Assembly: GCA_045632845.1 (NCBI GenBank) | Contig: JAZQXL010000011.1 | Coordinates: forward strand, 1 to 64,000 | Length of the DNA stretch: 64,000 nucleotides | Origin: RGIG4140 sp045632845 | Lineage (GTDB): Bacteria > Pseudomonadota > Alphaproteobacteria > CAAHEQ01 > UBA3637 | Direction of reading: 5' to 3' | Shown: in pieces, positions 48,217-57,996 of the stretch | Layout of the letters: each line of letters begins with the position of its first letter | Numbering within the stretch: position 1 is the stretch's first letter | Program-made: the position numbers and the translations under genes | The notes under the pieces: model-generated | What the model was told of the DNA's origin: nothing | Database searches by the model: none | Seen by the model: only the letters and a program-made list of their open reading frames with translations

Positions 48217-51200
48217 TATTTAAAGAATCTACCCAAAATTCCTGGTGCAATGCTTGATAAAGGATTAAATGAAACCCTTGGGTTTCCAGGGGTCCCTGTT
48301 AGATCATATTTCACCCCAACAAGACCACCACCTTTTGAGTCTTTGAACAAATGCCCAATAATTGGTATTCTTCCTGGCAATGAATTGATAATATAAGCAG
48401 GAATTACAGAACCTGAAATTGACAAAGCTGAAAAGGAAGCTCTTCCTGAAAATGTGATACCCAAAGCCGTTCCATATGTTACACCATCTCGAACAAAAAG
48501 TGTAAAATTAGGCGACAAATCAAACGGAATACTCCCATTTGAAAAACTCAAATCATTCCCACTAATTGCATCCCATATACCCAAAATAGTAACGGCTTGC
48601 ATCACAAACCCTGGCTTTTTAAGATTGATATCCTTCAAAGTTAGTTCACCAGAAAAACCACCATTTGGCAAAACTTTGGCTTCTATTTTTGCACTTCCTT
48701 TTTCAAACTGATCTGAAAAACCTAATCTATTGAGCAAATCTCCAACATCATTTGTCAAAGCATCCAATTTGCCTTTTTTAGGCGTTAAATTTATTGAAAC
48801 AGCCTCCCGGCCCATCGCAAACAAAAATAAATTTTGCCACAACGTACCATTGCGATAGGCTTTCAATGCGACTTGCTTTAAAGGCATATCTTTTTTCAAT
48901 GTAATAGAATCTAAATTCACATCAAAATAAATTTCTGACAAATCATTTCCACCAATCGGTGTCATTTTTTGTTCAGCCCTTGGATTTGGTAATGAATTTT
49001 TGATTAAAGGAAAATCTTTCAATCCACTTAAATTCCAAGAATTCCCTTTTAAATTAACTTTTAAAAATTCTTTTTGGTAATATTCAATTGATCCATTAAA
49101 CGACGAGTCTGTTGTTTCCACATTGTCAAGAAACAAAGAAAAGCCTTCTTTTTCCATATGGCATTTTCCTTTTATCTTTGCCTTTTCACCCTCGTTATAA
49201 TCAAATGCAACATCAGTTAATCCTTTTTCAGGTAAAATGGAAAATTTATTTTTTAAAACTGCTTTTTTCCCTGAATTTTTAAAATATGTAAGTGGATAAA
49301 TGGATACATTTGAAAGTGTTAAATCTGAAGATATATCAAAATTATATGTCCCATCATAAAATTTTTCAATTTTCATATTGGTATAAAAATGACCATTTAA
49401 AAATGCTGTGATATCTTTATAATAAGGTTCCAAAAACGAATCACTTAACAATCCTGAAATTTCATAAATGCTTTGTTTTGGATTTGCGTTCGATACATCA
49501 AAAAATTCTTCCCATTTTAATTTAAATGGCGTTTCAAAAACTTGAGCTGTCCCTTCAACTTTAAGACCATCATTGTTCACTTCTAAGCCTAAATGCGCAG
49601 AATCAAGTTGCAATTGATCAAACGGCAATTCAATTTTCCCATTTTGAATACTTGCTTTCACATCAGCACGAACATCAGATGGTTTTAACTCATCAGTCAA
49701 AGGAAAATTTAAAACAACCTGAGCATTGGCAATTCCACTTGTTTTTTGGGGATCAAGGCCAAATGGTTTAATCAAATCAAATGGTTCCGAATCAACAATT
49801 GAAAGCATTTCATTCACTGGACCTGTTACATTCAACTCAATTTTTGCATTTGAAATATCATCTAACAGCTCTGTCAAATAAACATTACCCACATCCAGTT
49901 TAATATTCCCTAAAATACCTGTATTGGCAAAAATCTCAACTTTATCTGGATAAAGCATCACCTTTCCACCAGCATTTTCAACTGGGGCTAGAGGTCTTAA
50001 ATAATGAACAGTTACCCCTTCAAAATCAACATCACCAACTAAATCTGTAATTTCACTTCCCGTAAAATAAAGTGTGAATAAAGCTGTTGTTGCTTCACCA
50101 CCAATTAAGTTTTCTTTCACCCAAGCATGTGCTGTTGGTCCCAAATAAGATGGCCAAACATTTGAAACTTCCCCCATCGGTATGTGTTTTAATCTCGCAT
50201 TAATTGTTGTTTGAATATCATTCACATTATTGGTATCAAAAAAACGACCAATTCCAGTAATCAAAATATCCACATCGGCTTTCAACCCTGTTGTTAGTGA
50301 TGCTTCGACAGGTTGAATAACTAATTTGTCCAAGCCATCACTAAAAACACCTTGAGCTGTTATCTTTTGAATAGGATAGACAATATCTAAAGGATGAGGT
50401 AAATAAAGAGTTCCTTTATCAGCTGTTTCAATTGAAAAATCCATTTTTTTGATTATATTTCTAAGTGTTGCATCTTTCTTAGAAAAATCAAGTTCTCCGT
50501 TTACACTCCCCTTTAATGAAACTTTAAAACCTTTGAACAACTCAAATGCACGACCAACTTCATCTAATTTCAAATGATCAAATTGAGCTTTAAAAGATAA
50601 TGTTTTTGCTGATGATTTTAATTTACCAGTCAAACTCAATTCCATTGGTTCATTGTTTTTTGTAAGAACCTTTGCTGTTGATTCAATATCATATTGAAAA
50701 AAGCGCCTTCTCTTTAATGTTAAATTTAAGTTAGGAAACACTATTTTTTTATCTTCTTTTAAATCATTTACAATCAAAGAAGAATCTTTTAAAGTAAATC
50801 TTCTTAACTTAAAAAACAAACCTAAGGGTTTAACAACGTCATTGATAATAATTGACTGGTTATTCACAACCACAGGTTGTTCAGCATTATCTAAAAAATC
50901 GATAGGCGTGCTATATGCATTTACACCATCTTGGTCTTCTAAAATAAAACGCCCATCTTTTGTTAATGTAACATACAAAAATGCCTTTTCAACATAAACT
51001 GTTTTAGGAATTGGATTTAAACTTAATAATTGCCAAATACCATACGAAAATTTCACATTTGGCAACGCAATAATTGTCAAATCTTGTTTATCTTTCAGTT
51101 CCAAATTATCAATTTGAACATGGAACAAACCTAATCTTGTTGCTGAAGCGCTTAAAACAATACTATCTGCACTTAAATGCAAATTGCTAGATGGAGAAAC

Positions 51201-51365
51201 ATATGATTCAATTTGAGGTAACAAAAAGCTCAAATCAACTGGTTCTTTTTGGAGTTTATAGTATACTCCGCCTATTGCAATAACAACAGTTAACACAAAC
51301 AACAAACAAAAATATTTTAATCCCTTTAAAAATAATCTCAGTGGTTTGTTTATCTTTTTTTTCAT
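48216..51365 (-). CDS. YhdP-like AsmA-family protein (DUF3971)
   Basis: At 1049 residues it has one N-terminal membrane helix (about 15-35) and a long periplasmic beta-rich region. The N-terminal part (30-600) matches DUF3971 features seen in YhdP, such as the early SFLLPQIESYVSPS and later AWVKENLIGGEATTALFTLYF segments, and the C-terminal AsmA_2 part ends PFDLSPNFTLFVRDG, TALGITFSGRASFSALSISG and YIINSLPGRIPIIGHLF. YhdP and related proteins bridge the periplasm and move phospholipids to the outer membrane. Its start overlaps the PiT gene end by four bases. Confidence 0.88.
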   Translation of the reverse strand: MKKKINKPLRLFLKGLKYFCLLFVLTVVIAIGGVYYKLQKEPVDLSFLLPQIESYVSPSSNLHLSADSIVLSASATRLGLFHVQIDNLELKDKQDLTIIALPNVKFSYGIWQLLSLNPIPKTVYVEKAFLYVTLTKDGRFILEDQDGVNAYSTPIDFLDNAEQPVVVNNQSIIINDVVKPLGLFFKLRRFTLKDSSLIVNDLKEDKKIVFPNLNLTLKRRRFFQYDIESTAKVLTKNNEPMELSLTGKLKSSAKTLSFKAQFDHLKLDEVGRAFELFKGFKVSLKGSVNGELDFSKKDATLRNIIKKMDFSIETADKGTLYLPHPLDIVYPIQKITAQGVFSDGLDKLVIQPVEASLTTGLKADVDILITGIGRFFDTNNVNDIQTTINARLKHIPMGEVSNVWPSYLGPTAHAWVKENLIGGEATTALFTLYFTGSEITDLVGDVDFEGVTVHYLRPLAPVENAGGKVMLYPDKVEIFANTGILGNIKLDVGNVYLTELLDDISNAKIELNVTGPVNEMLSIVDSEPFDLIKPFGLDPQKTSGIANAQVVLNFPLTDELKPSDVRADVKASIQNGKIELPFDQLQLDSAHLGLEVNNDGLKVEGTAQVFETPFKLKWEEFFDVSNANPKQSIYEISGLLSDSFLEPYYKDITAFLNGHFYTNMKIEKFYDGTYNFDISSDLTLSNVSIYPLTYFKNSGKKAVLKNKFSILPEKGLTDVAFDYNEGEKAKIKGKCHMEKEGFSLFLDNVETTDSSFNGSIEYYQKEFLKVNLKGNSWNLSGLKDFPLIKNSLPNPRAEQKMTPIGGNDLSEIYFDVNLDSITLKKDMPLKQVALKAYRNGTLWQNLFLFAMGREAVSINLTPKKGKLDALTNDVGDLLNRLGFSDQFEKGSAKIEAKVLPNGGFSGELTLKDINLKKPGFVMQAVTILGIWDAISGNDLSFSNGSIPFDLSPNFTLFVRDGVTYGTALGITFSGRASFSALSISGSVIPAYIINSLPGRIPIIGHLFKDSKGGGLVGVKYDLTGTPGNPRVSFNPLSSIAPGILGRFFK

Positions 51366-52369
51366 AAAACACTCTCAATTAATTTAGATAAGTATAAAAA
51401 CATATAGCAAAAAAATCCAGCAGTTAAAGGCGCCACAACCCAAGAAACAACAACTTGCCCCACAACTTTTAATTTAAGTCCATCAATCCCTTTTGCCAAG
51501 GCTATTGCAATAATTGATCCAATCACAGCTTCAGATAATGGTACTGGAAGAAGCGGGAATGAAGGCAAAGATAATCCAGACAATACCATCTTAAGTGTAA
51601 CGCTTGAAAAACAAAACAATGTTAATGCACTTGCAAATATGGTTATAAAAGCCTCAATAGGAGATAAAGGAAACATACCACTACTCACTGTTTTAATCAC
51701 ACGCTTATCAGCACTATAAAAACCAATGGCAACAGATAACGCTGTTAAAGCAAACAAAAGATTTGTCATATCTTTGTTAACAGAAATATAAGGACCTGCG
51801 ATACTTGCAATATTGTTTGCCCCTAATGCATAAGCTGAAAAAGACCCAACAATTAATAACCCAAAACGAACAAACATGTCTCTATACAACAATTTGACAG
51901 GATATCTTTTTAACAAACACTTAAACACCCAAAACAAAATAAAAGCTATTGCTCCTGATAAAAATGGCGTATAAATCCAACCCATAAAACTCTTTACGAC
52001 TAATTTTGTATCAATCAACAATTGATTAAAAATATTCACCGCAATTAAAGCACCCGTACTTGTTTGGGTAATAGAGGCTGGAATTCCTATCATACTAAGC
52101 AAATAGATAACAAAACCAGCTGAAAGGCAAACAAAAAAGGCCTCTTTATAAGAAAAAATTTGCGCCAAATTGTTGACGTGTTTTGTTGTTGCAGAGCCAC
52201 TCACAAACACCCCTAAAAACACAAATAATGAAGCAACAACAACTGCTGTTTTAAGAGATATCATTCTGGTTCCAATTGCACTACCAAACAAATTGCTTAG
52301 ATTATTTCGGCCTAATGACCAACCTAAGAAAACAGCACCTAAACAACAAAAAGCATCTAAAAAAGACAT
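51362..52369 (-). CDS. PiT-family inorganic phosphate transporter
   Basis: Ten or so helices arranged in two PiT halves. The duplicated signature is visible as GWSLGRNNLSNLFGSAIGTR near the start and YALGANNIASIAGPY in the second half (G-x-N-N-x-x-N/S). At 335 residues it is shorter than PitA. It should import inorganic phosphate with H+ or Na+. The DUF47 gene lies upstream, as is typical; the yhdP-like gene overlaps its end. Confidence 0.92.
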   Translation of the reverse strand: MSFLDAFCCLGAVFLGWSLGRNNLSNLFGSAIGTRMISLKTAVVVASLFVFLGVFVSGSATTKHVNNLAQIFSYKEAFFVCLSAGFVIYLLSMIGIPASITQTSTGALIAVNIFNQLLIDTKLVVKSFMGWIYTPFLSGAIAFILFWVFKCLLKRYPVKLLYRDMFVRFGLLIVGSFSAYALGANNIASIAGPYISVNKDMTNLLFALTALSVAIGFYSADKRVIKTVSSGMFPLSPIEAFITIFASALTLFCFSSVTLKMVLSGLSLPSFPLLPVPLSEAVIGSIIAIALAKGIDGLKLKVVGQVVVSWVVAPLTAGFFCYMFLYLSKLIESVL

Positions 52370-52385
52370 TTATTATTTCCTCTTT

Positions 52386-53051
52386 CTACAAAGAATGCTT
52401 TACGGCCATAATGTTCAAAATATCAGCAGTATCTTCAGCAATATCTGATATTTTTTCAATATTATAAACAAACTCTTTCAACTGAATTTTTCGTGCCAAC
52501 TCGATATCAGATTGAAAAACCAAAGATTTCAATTGAAGTGCCTGACTGTCAACCAAATGTTCCATTTGATATGTTTTTTTTGTAAACTCTTTAATTTCTT
52601 GCCCATCAAAAAACACACGAACACCTGAAACCAGCGATCCAACACATTCTAAATCTGTTTGAATCATTTTTAATAAATTTTCACGAAGACTATCTAACAA
52701 CTCTGGTTGTTCAACAGATACAACCAACAAATTTGATTCATATTTGTTAATAACCTTGTCACACATTTCAAGCAACCTTAAAATATCTGAGCGCATATCA
52801 GGCAAAATCATATAAGCATACAAATTATTTTCAATAAGACGTCTATATGAATCATTTTGAGCTTCTAAATCTGAAACCTTTTGCATCAAAGATTTAAACT
52901 CTGCATCCACACCAGAAAAAGTATAACAGTTCATTGCCTGTCCATAAAAAATACCCGCTTGAATAATGTTAAGCAAAAATGCTGTTATCATTTTTTCAAG
53001 TTCATGCGTCTTTTTAAAAATGTTCCAACCAAATAAAGTTTGTTTCTTCAT
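52386..53051 (-). CDS. DUF47/PhoU-like protein, partner of PiT transporter
   Basis: A soluble all-helical protein of 221 residues with two three-helix halves; the pattern LVDSQALQLKSLVFQSDIELARK and YNIEKISDIAEDTADIL matches DUF47 (E/D-x-x-x-D/S-x-x-E metal site). DUF47 proteins are encoded beside PiT genes and regulate phosphate uptake. ATG 53051 follows GAGGAAG; the frame also continues upstream over the prfB end. Ends 16 bases before the PiT ATG. Confidence 0.88.
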   Translation of the reverse strand: MKKQTLFGWNIFKKTHELEKMITAFLLNIIQAGIFYGQAMNCYTFSGVDAEFKSLMQKVSDLEAQNDSYRRLIENNLYAYMILPDMRSDILRLLEMCDKVINKYESNLLVVSVEQPELLDSLRENLLKMIQTDLECVGSLVSGVRVFFDGQEIKEFTKKTYQMEHLVDSQALQLKSLVFQSDIELARKIQLKEFVYNIEKISDIAEDTADILNIMAVKHSL

Positions 53052-53052
53052 T

Positions 53053-54175
53053 TTAAACTTCCTCATTTTTATTATCTTTTAAAGATAAGCCGGATAAACT
53101 AGCACGCATAAATGCATTTAAATTTCCATCTAAAACACCAGAAGTATCCGATGTTTCATAGCCAGTTCTTAAGTCCTTAACCATTTGATATGGTTGCAAA
53201 ACATAGGATCTGATTTGATTTCCCCAACCATTATCACCTTTGGCTTCTTCAATATCTCCTTGAGCTTGTTGACGCTTTTTCAACTCCAACTCATACAATC
53301 TTGATTTCAACATATTCCATGCTTCATCTTTGTTTTGAAATTGAGACCTGCCTGTTTGACTTTGAACAACAATGCCCGTTGGAATATGAGTGATCCTAAC
53401 AGCACTTTCTGTTCTATTAACATGTTGACCACCTGCTCCAGAAGCTCTAAAAACATCAATTCTACAATCTGCAGGGTTGATTTCAACCTCAATTGAATCA
53501 TCCACAACAGGATATACCCAAACAGATGCAAAACTTGTGTGCCGTCTTGCATTTGAGTCAAATGGAGAAATACGAACCAAACGATGTACACCCGATTCAT
53601 ATTTTAACCACCCATAGGCATTTAATCCTTCAACTTTAATTGTGGCTGATTTAATCCCCGCTTCATCCCCTGGACTTTCTTCTAATAAAGTAACTTTGTA
53701 TCCATTTTTTTCAGCCCAACGCATATACATACGTTCAAGCATACTTGCCCAATCTTGAGATTCTGTTCCACCAGCACCAGAGTGAATTTCTAAAAACGAA
53801 TCGTTTGCATCCCCTTCTTTGCTCAACAAAGAAGATAAAAGCATTTCTTCAATTTCAGCATCTAGGGTTGTAAAAGATTTTTCAGCCTCAGCCAACAAAT
53901 CTGCCTCCCCTTCTAAGTCTGCCAATTCAATCATTTCATATAAAGAGGCAACTTCACCTTCAACATGCTGAATTTTTTCAATTTTATCAATCAAACGAGT
54001 CCGTTCACTAATTAATTTTTGAGCACGAACAGGATCTTCCCACAAAGAAGCTTCTTGTGTTAATGCATCTAACTCCTCTTTTCTAAGTAAAGCGTTACCC
54101 CAGTCAAAGACGGCCTTTCAGCAAATCAATTGCCGTTTGATATTTTTGATAAAAAGATATTATTTCCGCTTTCAT
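53053..54175 (-). CDS. prfB: Peptide chain release factor 2 with +1 programmed frameshift
   Basis: The true start is ATG at 54173-54175 after GGAGAG. Frame 0 runs 23 codons (MKAEIISFYQKYQTAIDLLK...) to CTT at 54107-54109, then meets TGA at 54104-54106 followed by C. Reading resumes one base later with GAC (54103-54105) to give DWGNALLRKEELDALTQEAS and the rest. CTT-TGA-C is the classical RF2 autoregulatory site. Total product 373 residues. Downstream are RF2 hallmarks: SGAGGTESQDWASML, the SPF tripeptide for UGA/UAA recognition in RISPFDSNARRHTS, and GGQ in SGAGGQHVN. It overlaps the DUF47 start. Confidence 0.97.
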
Positions 54176-54184
54176 AATCTCTCC

Positions 54185-54625
54185 TTAAGATTTTACTTGC
54201 ACATCAACTGGACGGATATTTCTTCTTGCAAAATTTACTTTTTTAAGCGAATTTTTAGGAGCGCTTCTTCCTGAAAGTTCAATACCCAAATTCTCTTCCA
54301 AACAAAAGAGGTAATGCGCCACATCGCGCATTTGACATTCTTTTGCAATCAATTTAACCAATTGTGTGCGTACTTGATTATTTTGTTTTAAAATATAACG
54401 TAACTTTTGAATATTTTGGTCTGCATATTTATCTACTTCAGAAACCATCTGATCCAAATGGTTTGAATTTTTATTCTTAAATATAGGCATATTTTTAAGG
54501 TAAGAATCTGCACCCATCATCATCAAAAACGCTTCATAAACCAACGGTATTTTAAGCATCTCTTTTGATTTTTTTAAAACAGATGAATTCTCATCAATCT
54601 CTTTCATTTTCACCATATTATTCAT
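54185..54625 (-). CDS. Unknown small helical protein, paralogue of its upstream neighbour
   Basis: A 146-residue mainly helical protein with no signal peptide or membrane helix. It shares a pattern with the upstream 159-residue protein: K-x-x-L-K-x-x-L-V-Y-E near the start and L-x-x-L-K-x-x-x-x-V-R-x-Q-L/I-V-K about 70 residues later. I do not recognise the family. Its N-terminus overlaps the upstream gene by eight bases; ATG 54625 or 54616 could start it. It lies just upstream of prfB and probably shares its operon. Confidence 0.55.
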   Translation of the reverse strand: MNNMVKMKEIDENSSVLKKSKEMLKIPLVYEAFLMMMGADSYLKNMPIFKNKNSNHLDQMVSEVDKYADQNIQKLRYILKQNNQVRTQLVKLIAKECQMRDVAHYLFCLEENLGIELSGRSAPKNSLKKVNFARRNIRPVDVQVKS

Positions 54626-55097
54626 TTTCCTTCATTTTTGAAGTGTTTTCTAAAAACTGCCCAACTTTTCGCATAATACGTCTTGGCAAACTTGGATTTA
54701 AATTTTTAACAAGAAGATCACAACTTTTTGAAAAATGTTTTTTTAAATTAATCCCCTCTTCGTCCAAAATGTCTTTAACAATTTGCATGCGCACTTCTTT
54801 TGTTTTTAAAAGCAATCGCATTTGAACAAGTTCATGAGCCATAATTTCACGATAATTTCTCAAACGATCTGGCAAAACATATTCTTCCCTCAACACAGAT
54901 GCATAATCACGTGTTTGATCAAAAGTTTCTCTTTCTTTTTTCTTTTCAATCGCAACAGGATTTAAAGGATCTTTGTTGTCACTTTTTTTTAACATCAATG
55001 ATTTGACATGTTCATACACCAAAGCTGACTTTAACAACCTTTTTGCCATTTGCATTTTTGCATCTAATGTTAAATATTCAATCAATTCATCTTGCAT
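54618..55097 (-). CDS. Unknown small helical protein, paralogue of its downstream neighbour
   Basis: A 159-residue basic, helical protein with no signal or membrane segment. Residues 18-36 (AKRLLKSALVYEHVKSLML) and 95-115 (MRLLLKTKEVRMQIVKDIL) resemble segments of the neighbouring protein. Family not recognised. Ends eight bases into the downstream gene, so the pair is coupled. It starts nine bases after the PBP1A stop. Confidence 0.55.
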   Translation of the reverse strand: MQDELIEYLTLDAKMQMAKRLLKSALVYEHVKSLMLKKSDNKDPLNPVAIEKKKERETFDQTRDYASVLREEYVLPDRLRNYREIMAHELVQMRLLLKTKEVRMQIVKDILDEEGINLKKHFSKSCDLLVKNLNPSLPRRIMRKVGQFLENTSKMKENE

Positions 55098-55105
55098 TTT
55101 TTATC

Positions 55106-57499
55106 CTAATACAAACCACCAATTTCTGGCATTGCTTCATCTTTTTCTTCAATAATATCTTTTCCACCAATCACAGATTTTGAAGGAACATCAGCATCCG
55201 TTGTTTTGAATGCTTCTTGAATTGTATTCCCCGTTGATTGTGGAACACCAGTTGTTGGATTAACCCGAACCAAACGAACACCTTGAGGAACACGGAAAGG
55301 AATGTCTGGTTTATCCTTTAACGCTTCACTCATAAAGTCTCTAAAAATTGGACCTGCAACAACACCGCCCGTATCATTTGCACCCAATGTTTGAGGGTTA
55401 TCAAACCCAATCCAAACACCAGCCACCAAATCAGGTGAAAAGCCTATGAACCAAGCATCAAAACTATCATTACTTGTTCCACTTTTTGCACCCAATGTTC
55501 TGCGAACAGCTTTTGCAACACGCCCTGTTCCTCTCTCAACAACCCCTGTTAAAATATTCACCATTTGATAGGCACTGACAGGATCTTGAATTTGTTCTCT
55601 ATCATCAATAATTTCAGGTTTATGTTCTGGACTTGCCAATTCGCCAACACAATTTGGGCAAGGTCGCATATCATGCTTATAAATTGTGTTTCCATCTCTA
55701 TCTTGAATACGGTCAATTAAATTTGGCGTAATCTTTTTCCCACCATTTACAAAAGCACCATATGCTGTTGTTAACTTCATCAATGTTGTTTCATGAGCTC
55801 CCAAAGCTGAAGATAAAACTTCTTGCAAATCATCAGCAATTCCAAACTTGCGAGCATATCTTGAAACCTTTCGCATTCCAATTGATTGAGCCAAACGAAT
55901 CGTCATTAAATTCCTTGACTTTTCAAGTCCAATTCGAAGGGTTGTTGGACCATAGAATTTTTTGCTATAGTTTTTAGGTTTCCAAACACTACCATCTGGC
56001 AAGCGCATCACAATCGGGGCATCCAAAATCAATGTTGAAGGGGTATACCCAGAATCTAAAGCAGCCAAATAGACAAATGGTTTAAAAGATGACCCAGGTT
56101 GGCGCAAGGCTTGGATTCCTCGATTAAATTGGTTGCGATAAAAAGAAAAACCACCAACCATTGCCAAAACACGGCCTGTGTGTGGGTCGAGCGCAATCAA
56201 AGACCCTTCAGCTTTTGGCTCTTGTTGCAACAAATATGTTCCTTCTTTTTCATCCTTTGGACTAACAAAAACAACATCACCAGCTTTTAAAACATCTGAA
56301 ACTTTTTCAACAGGTGTTAAAGAAATTCTTGCATTTTCCAATGATTGACGTGCCCACTTTAAAGTAGTTAATAAAATTTTACCTTTTTTCCCATTTGAAA
56401 GGTGAATATCCGCCTCTTTTTGAGAAACAGCTGTTACAACAGCATAAAGCCAATCTTCTGGCACATAAGCTGGAACCTCTTTTTTCTCAAAATCAGCTTG
56501 CCAATTTGATTTTAAATCAACACGTTCAATTGCCCCACGCCAACCATGCCGTTTATCATAATTTAACAACCCTTCTTGCAACGCATTCACAGCAGCAGCT
56601 TGCATTTTAGGATCCAAACTTGTTCTGATAAACAAGCCACCATTATACATTGCATCTTCACCATATTTATCAACAATAAAACGACGAACCTCTTCAGCAT
56701 AGTATCCATTTACACGCAATGCATTTTTAGGTCGTTCAACAACAACCAAATCTTCAGCAACAGCTGTTTTAGCATCATCTTCTGAAATATAACCATCCGC
56801 CAACATACGGGAGACAACCCAGTTTCTTCTTGTTAAAGCTTGTTCTTTTTTACGAATTGGATGATAATTGTTCGGTGCTTTTGGAAGCGCCGCCATATAT
56901 GCAGCTTCAGCAATTGTTAAATCTTTCAAATCTTTGTTAAAATAATTAAGCGCAGCACTTGCCACACCGTAAGAACCTTGACCCAAATAAATTTCATTTA
57001 AATAAAGTTCCAAAATATGATCTTTTGTGTAAGTTTGTTCAATTTTTCTTGCGAGCAAAGCCTCTTTGATTTTTCTTGCAATAGACTGTTCAGATGAAAG
57101 TAAAAAGTTTTTTGCAACTTGTTGCGTGATTGTTGACGCCCCCATAGGACGGCGACCTGTTCCAATGTTTTTAACATTGATAATCATGGCACGAGCAAGC
57201 CCCATAAAATCAATCCCTGAATGTTCATAAAAATTTTTATCTTCAGCAGACAAAAAAGCATTCACAACCAAAGGAGGGATACTTTCAATTGGGACAAACG
57301 ATCTTTTTTCATTTGCATATTCAGCCATCAAAGAACCATCATTAGCATACAATCTTGAGGTTACAAGAGGCCTATAATCTGCCAACTGTTTATAATCTGG
57401 CAACCCTACTGAAAAATGTATAACTACAGCAAAACCGATAATAAAAACAATAAAACAGCTAAAAAATGCCAAACTCACCAAAGTTGAAAGTATTCTCAT
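55106..57499 (-). CDS. mrcA: Bifunctional penicillin-binding protein 1A
   Basis: One N-terminal membrane helix (3-30), then a GT51 glycosyltransferase domain with EDKNFYEHSGID, GASTITQQVAKN (catalytic Glu is in the first of these) and RKIKEALLARKIE, followed by an OB-like insert and the transpeptidase domain: RQPGSSFKPF (Ser nucleophile, SxxK), KSRNLMTI (SxN-like) and GAKSGTSNDSFDAW (KSGT). It polymerises and crosslinks peptidoglycan in the periplasm. 797 residues, close to E. coli PBP1A (850). Gene of the outward-facing minus-strand run to 52386. Confidence 0.95.
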   Translation of the reverse strand: MRILSTLVSLAFFSCFIVFIIGFAVVIHFSVGLPDYKQLADYRPLVTSRLYANDGSLMAEYANEKRSFVPIESIPPLVVNAFLSAEDKNFYEHSGIDFMGLARAMIINVKNIGTGRRPMGASTITQQVAKNFLLSSEQSIARKIKEALLARKIEQTYTKDHILELYLNEIYLGQGSYGVASAALNYFNKDLKDLTIAEAAYMAALPKAPNNYHPIRKKEQALTRRNWVVSRMLADGYISEDDAKTAVAEDLVVVERPKNALRVNGYYAEEVRRFIVDKYGEDAMYNGGLFIRTSLDPKMQAAAVNALQEGLLNYDKRHGWRGAIERVDLKSNWQADFEKKEVPAYVPEDWLYAVVTAVSQKEADIHLSNGKKGKILLTTLKWARQSLENARISLTPVEKVSDVLKAGDVVFVSPKDEKEGTYLLQQEPKAEGSLIALDPHTGRVLAMVGGFSFYRNQFNRGIQALRQPGSSFKPFVYLAALDSGYTPSTLILDAPIVMRLPDGSVWKPKNYSKKFYGPTTLRIGLEKSRNLMTIRLAQSIGMRKVSRYARKFGIADDLQEVLSSALGAHETTLMKLTTAYGAFVNGGKKITPNLIDRIQDRDGNTIYKHDMRPCPNCVGELASPEHKPEIIDDREQIQDPVSAYQMVNILTGVVERGTGRVAKAVRRTLGAKSGTSNDSFDAWFIGFSPDLVAGVWIGFDNPQTLGANDTGGVVAGPIFRDFMSEALKDKPDIPFRVPQGVRLVRVNPTTGVPQSTGNTIQEAFKTTDADVPSKSVIGGKDIIEEKDEAMPEIGGLY

Positions 57500-57695
57500 T
57501 ATCGTTTAAATCCTTTTTTATCCGTTATTTACAAAAAAAATCATTCCAAATTCACGTTAAAGGATTATATACACGTTTTCAAAAATTTTCAAGAATAAAA
57601 TCAATATGTTTTAAAATAATCTCCCTTATTTTTTTTAACACATATCAAAAAGATCAGCTCAAATTAAAACACAAATAAGAGCACATTAAAGTATA

Positions 57696-57738
57696 AAAAA
57701 ACTCCCAAACGGGAGTTTTTTATGGTGCGGTTAAGAAG
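57696..57738. repeat. Duplicate of the tRNA-Leu(GAG) 3' end and trailer
   Basis: The 43 bases at 57696-57738 match 57872-57914, including the hairpin ACTCCC/GGGAGT with its T run and the last 16 bases of the tRNA (TGGTGCGGTTAAGAAG on the + strand). The two copies are 176 bp apart. This is the geometry left by insertion at a tRNA 3' end. Confidence 0.85.
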
Positions 57739-57801
57739 CGCTAAGCAAAAAGTTGCCTTAACGGCAAGTTTTTGTCTGCAAGCTCCCAAAGTGTCTTAGC
57801 G
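57739..57801. other. Structured insert between the duplicated tRNA ends
   Basis: CGCTAAG (57739-57745) pairs with CTTAGCG (57795-57801) as an outer stem; inside, CAAAAAGTTGCC pairs with GGCAAGTTTTTG around TTAAC with one internal G-G mismatch. No open frame. It could be an attachment site remnant or small RNA; no Rfam family is recognised by eye. Confidence 0.45.
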
Positions 57802-57871
57802 ATTTTTTTAATTGAAAAATAAAAAAAAGAACTTAGACAATCGGGCAATAGTCTTCGTTACCAATGCATAA

Positions 57872-57892
57872 AAAAAACTCCCAAACGGGAGT
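57872..57892. terminator. Terminator of tRNA-Leu(GAG)
   Basis: On the minus strand, the ACTCCC/GGGAGT hairpin followed by Ts just after the tRNA 3' end; the same hairpin is duplicated 176 bp to the left. Confidence 0.8.
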
Positions 57893-57898
57893 TTTTTA

Positions 57899-57983
57899 TG
57901 GTGCGGTTAAGAAGACTCGAACTTCCACGGATCTCTCCACAGCGACCTCAACGCTGCGCGTCTACCAATTCCGCCATAACCGC
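57899..57983 (-). tRNA. tRNA-Leu (anticodon GAG)
   Basis: 85 nt on the minus strand. Acceptor GCGGTTA pairs with TAACCGC, then ACCA is encoded. D arm GGTAGACGCG, anticodon stem CAGCG/CGCTG with loop TTGAGGT (anticodon GAG), a class II variable arm, and T arm with AGTTCGAGTCT. The promoter lies at 57997-58025. Confidence 0.95.
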
Positions 57984-57996
57984 AAAATGTAGATGC

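Noticed and set aside
53053..54045. prfB starting with an internal ATG at 54045
   Set aside because: The upstream frame contains a ribosome-binding site, 23 codons and the CTT-TGA-C slip site, so the gene begins at 54175.
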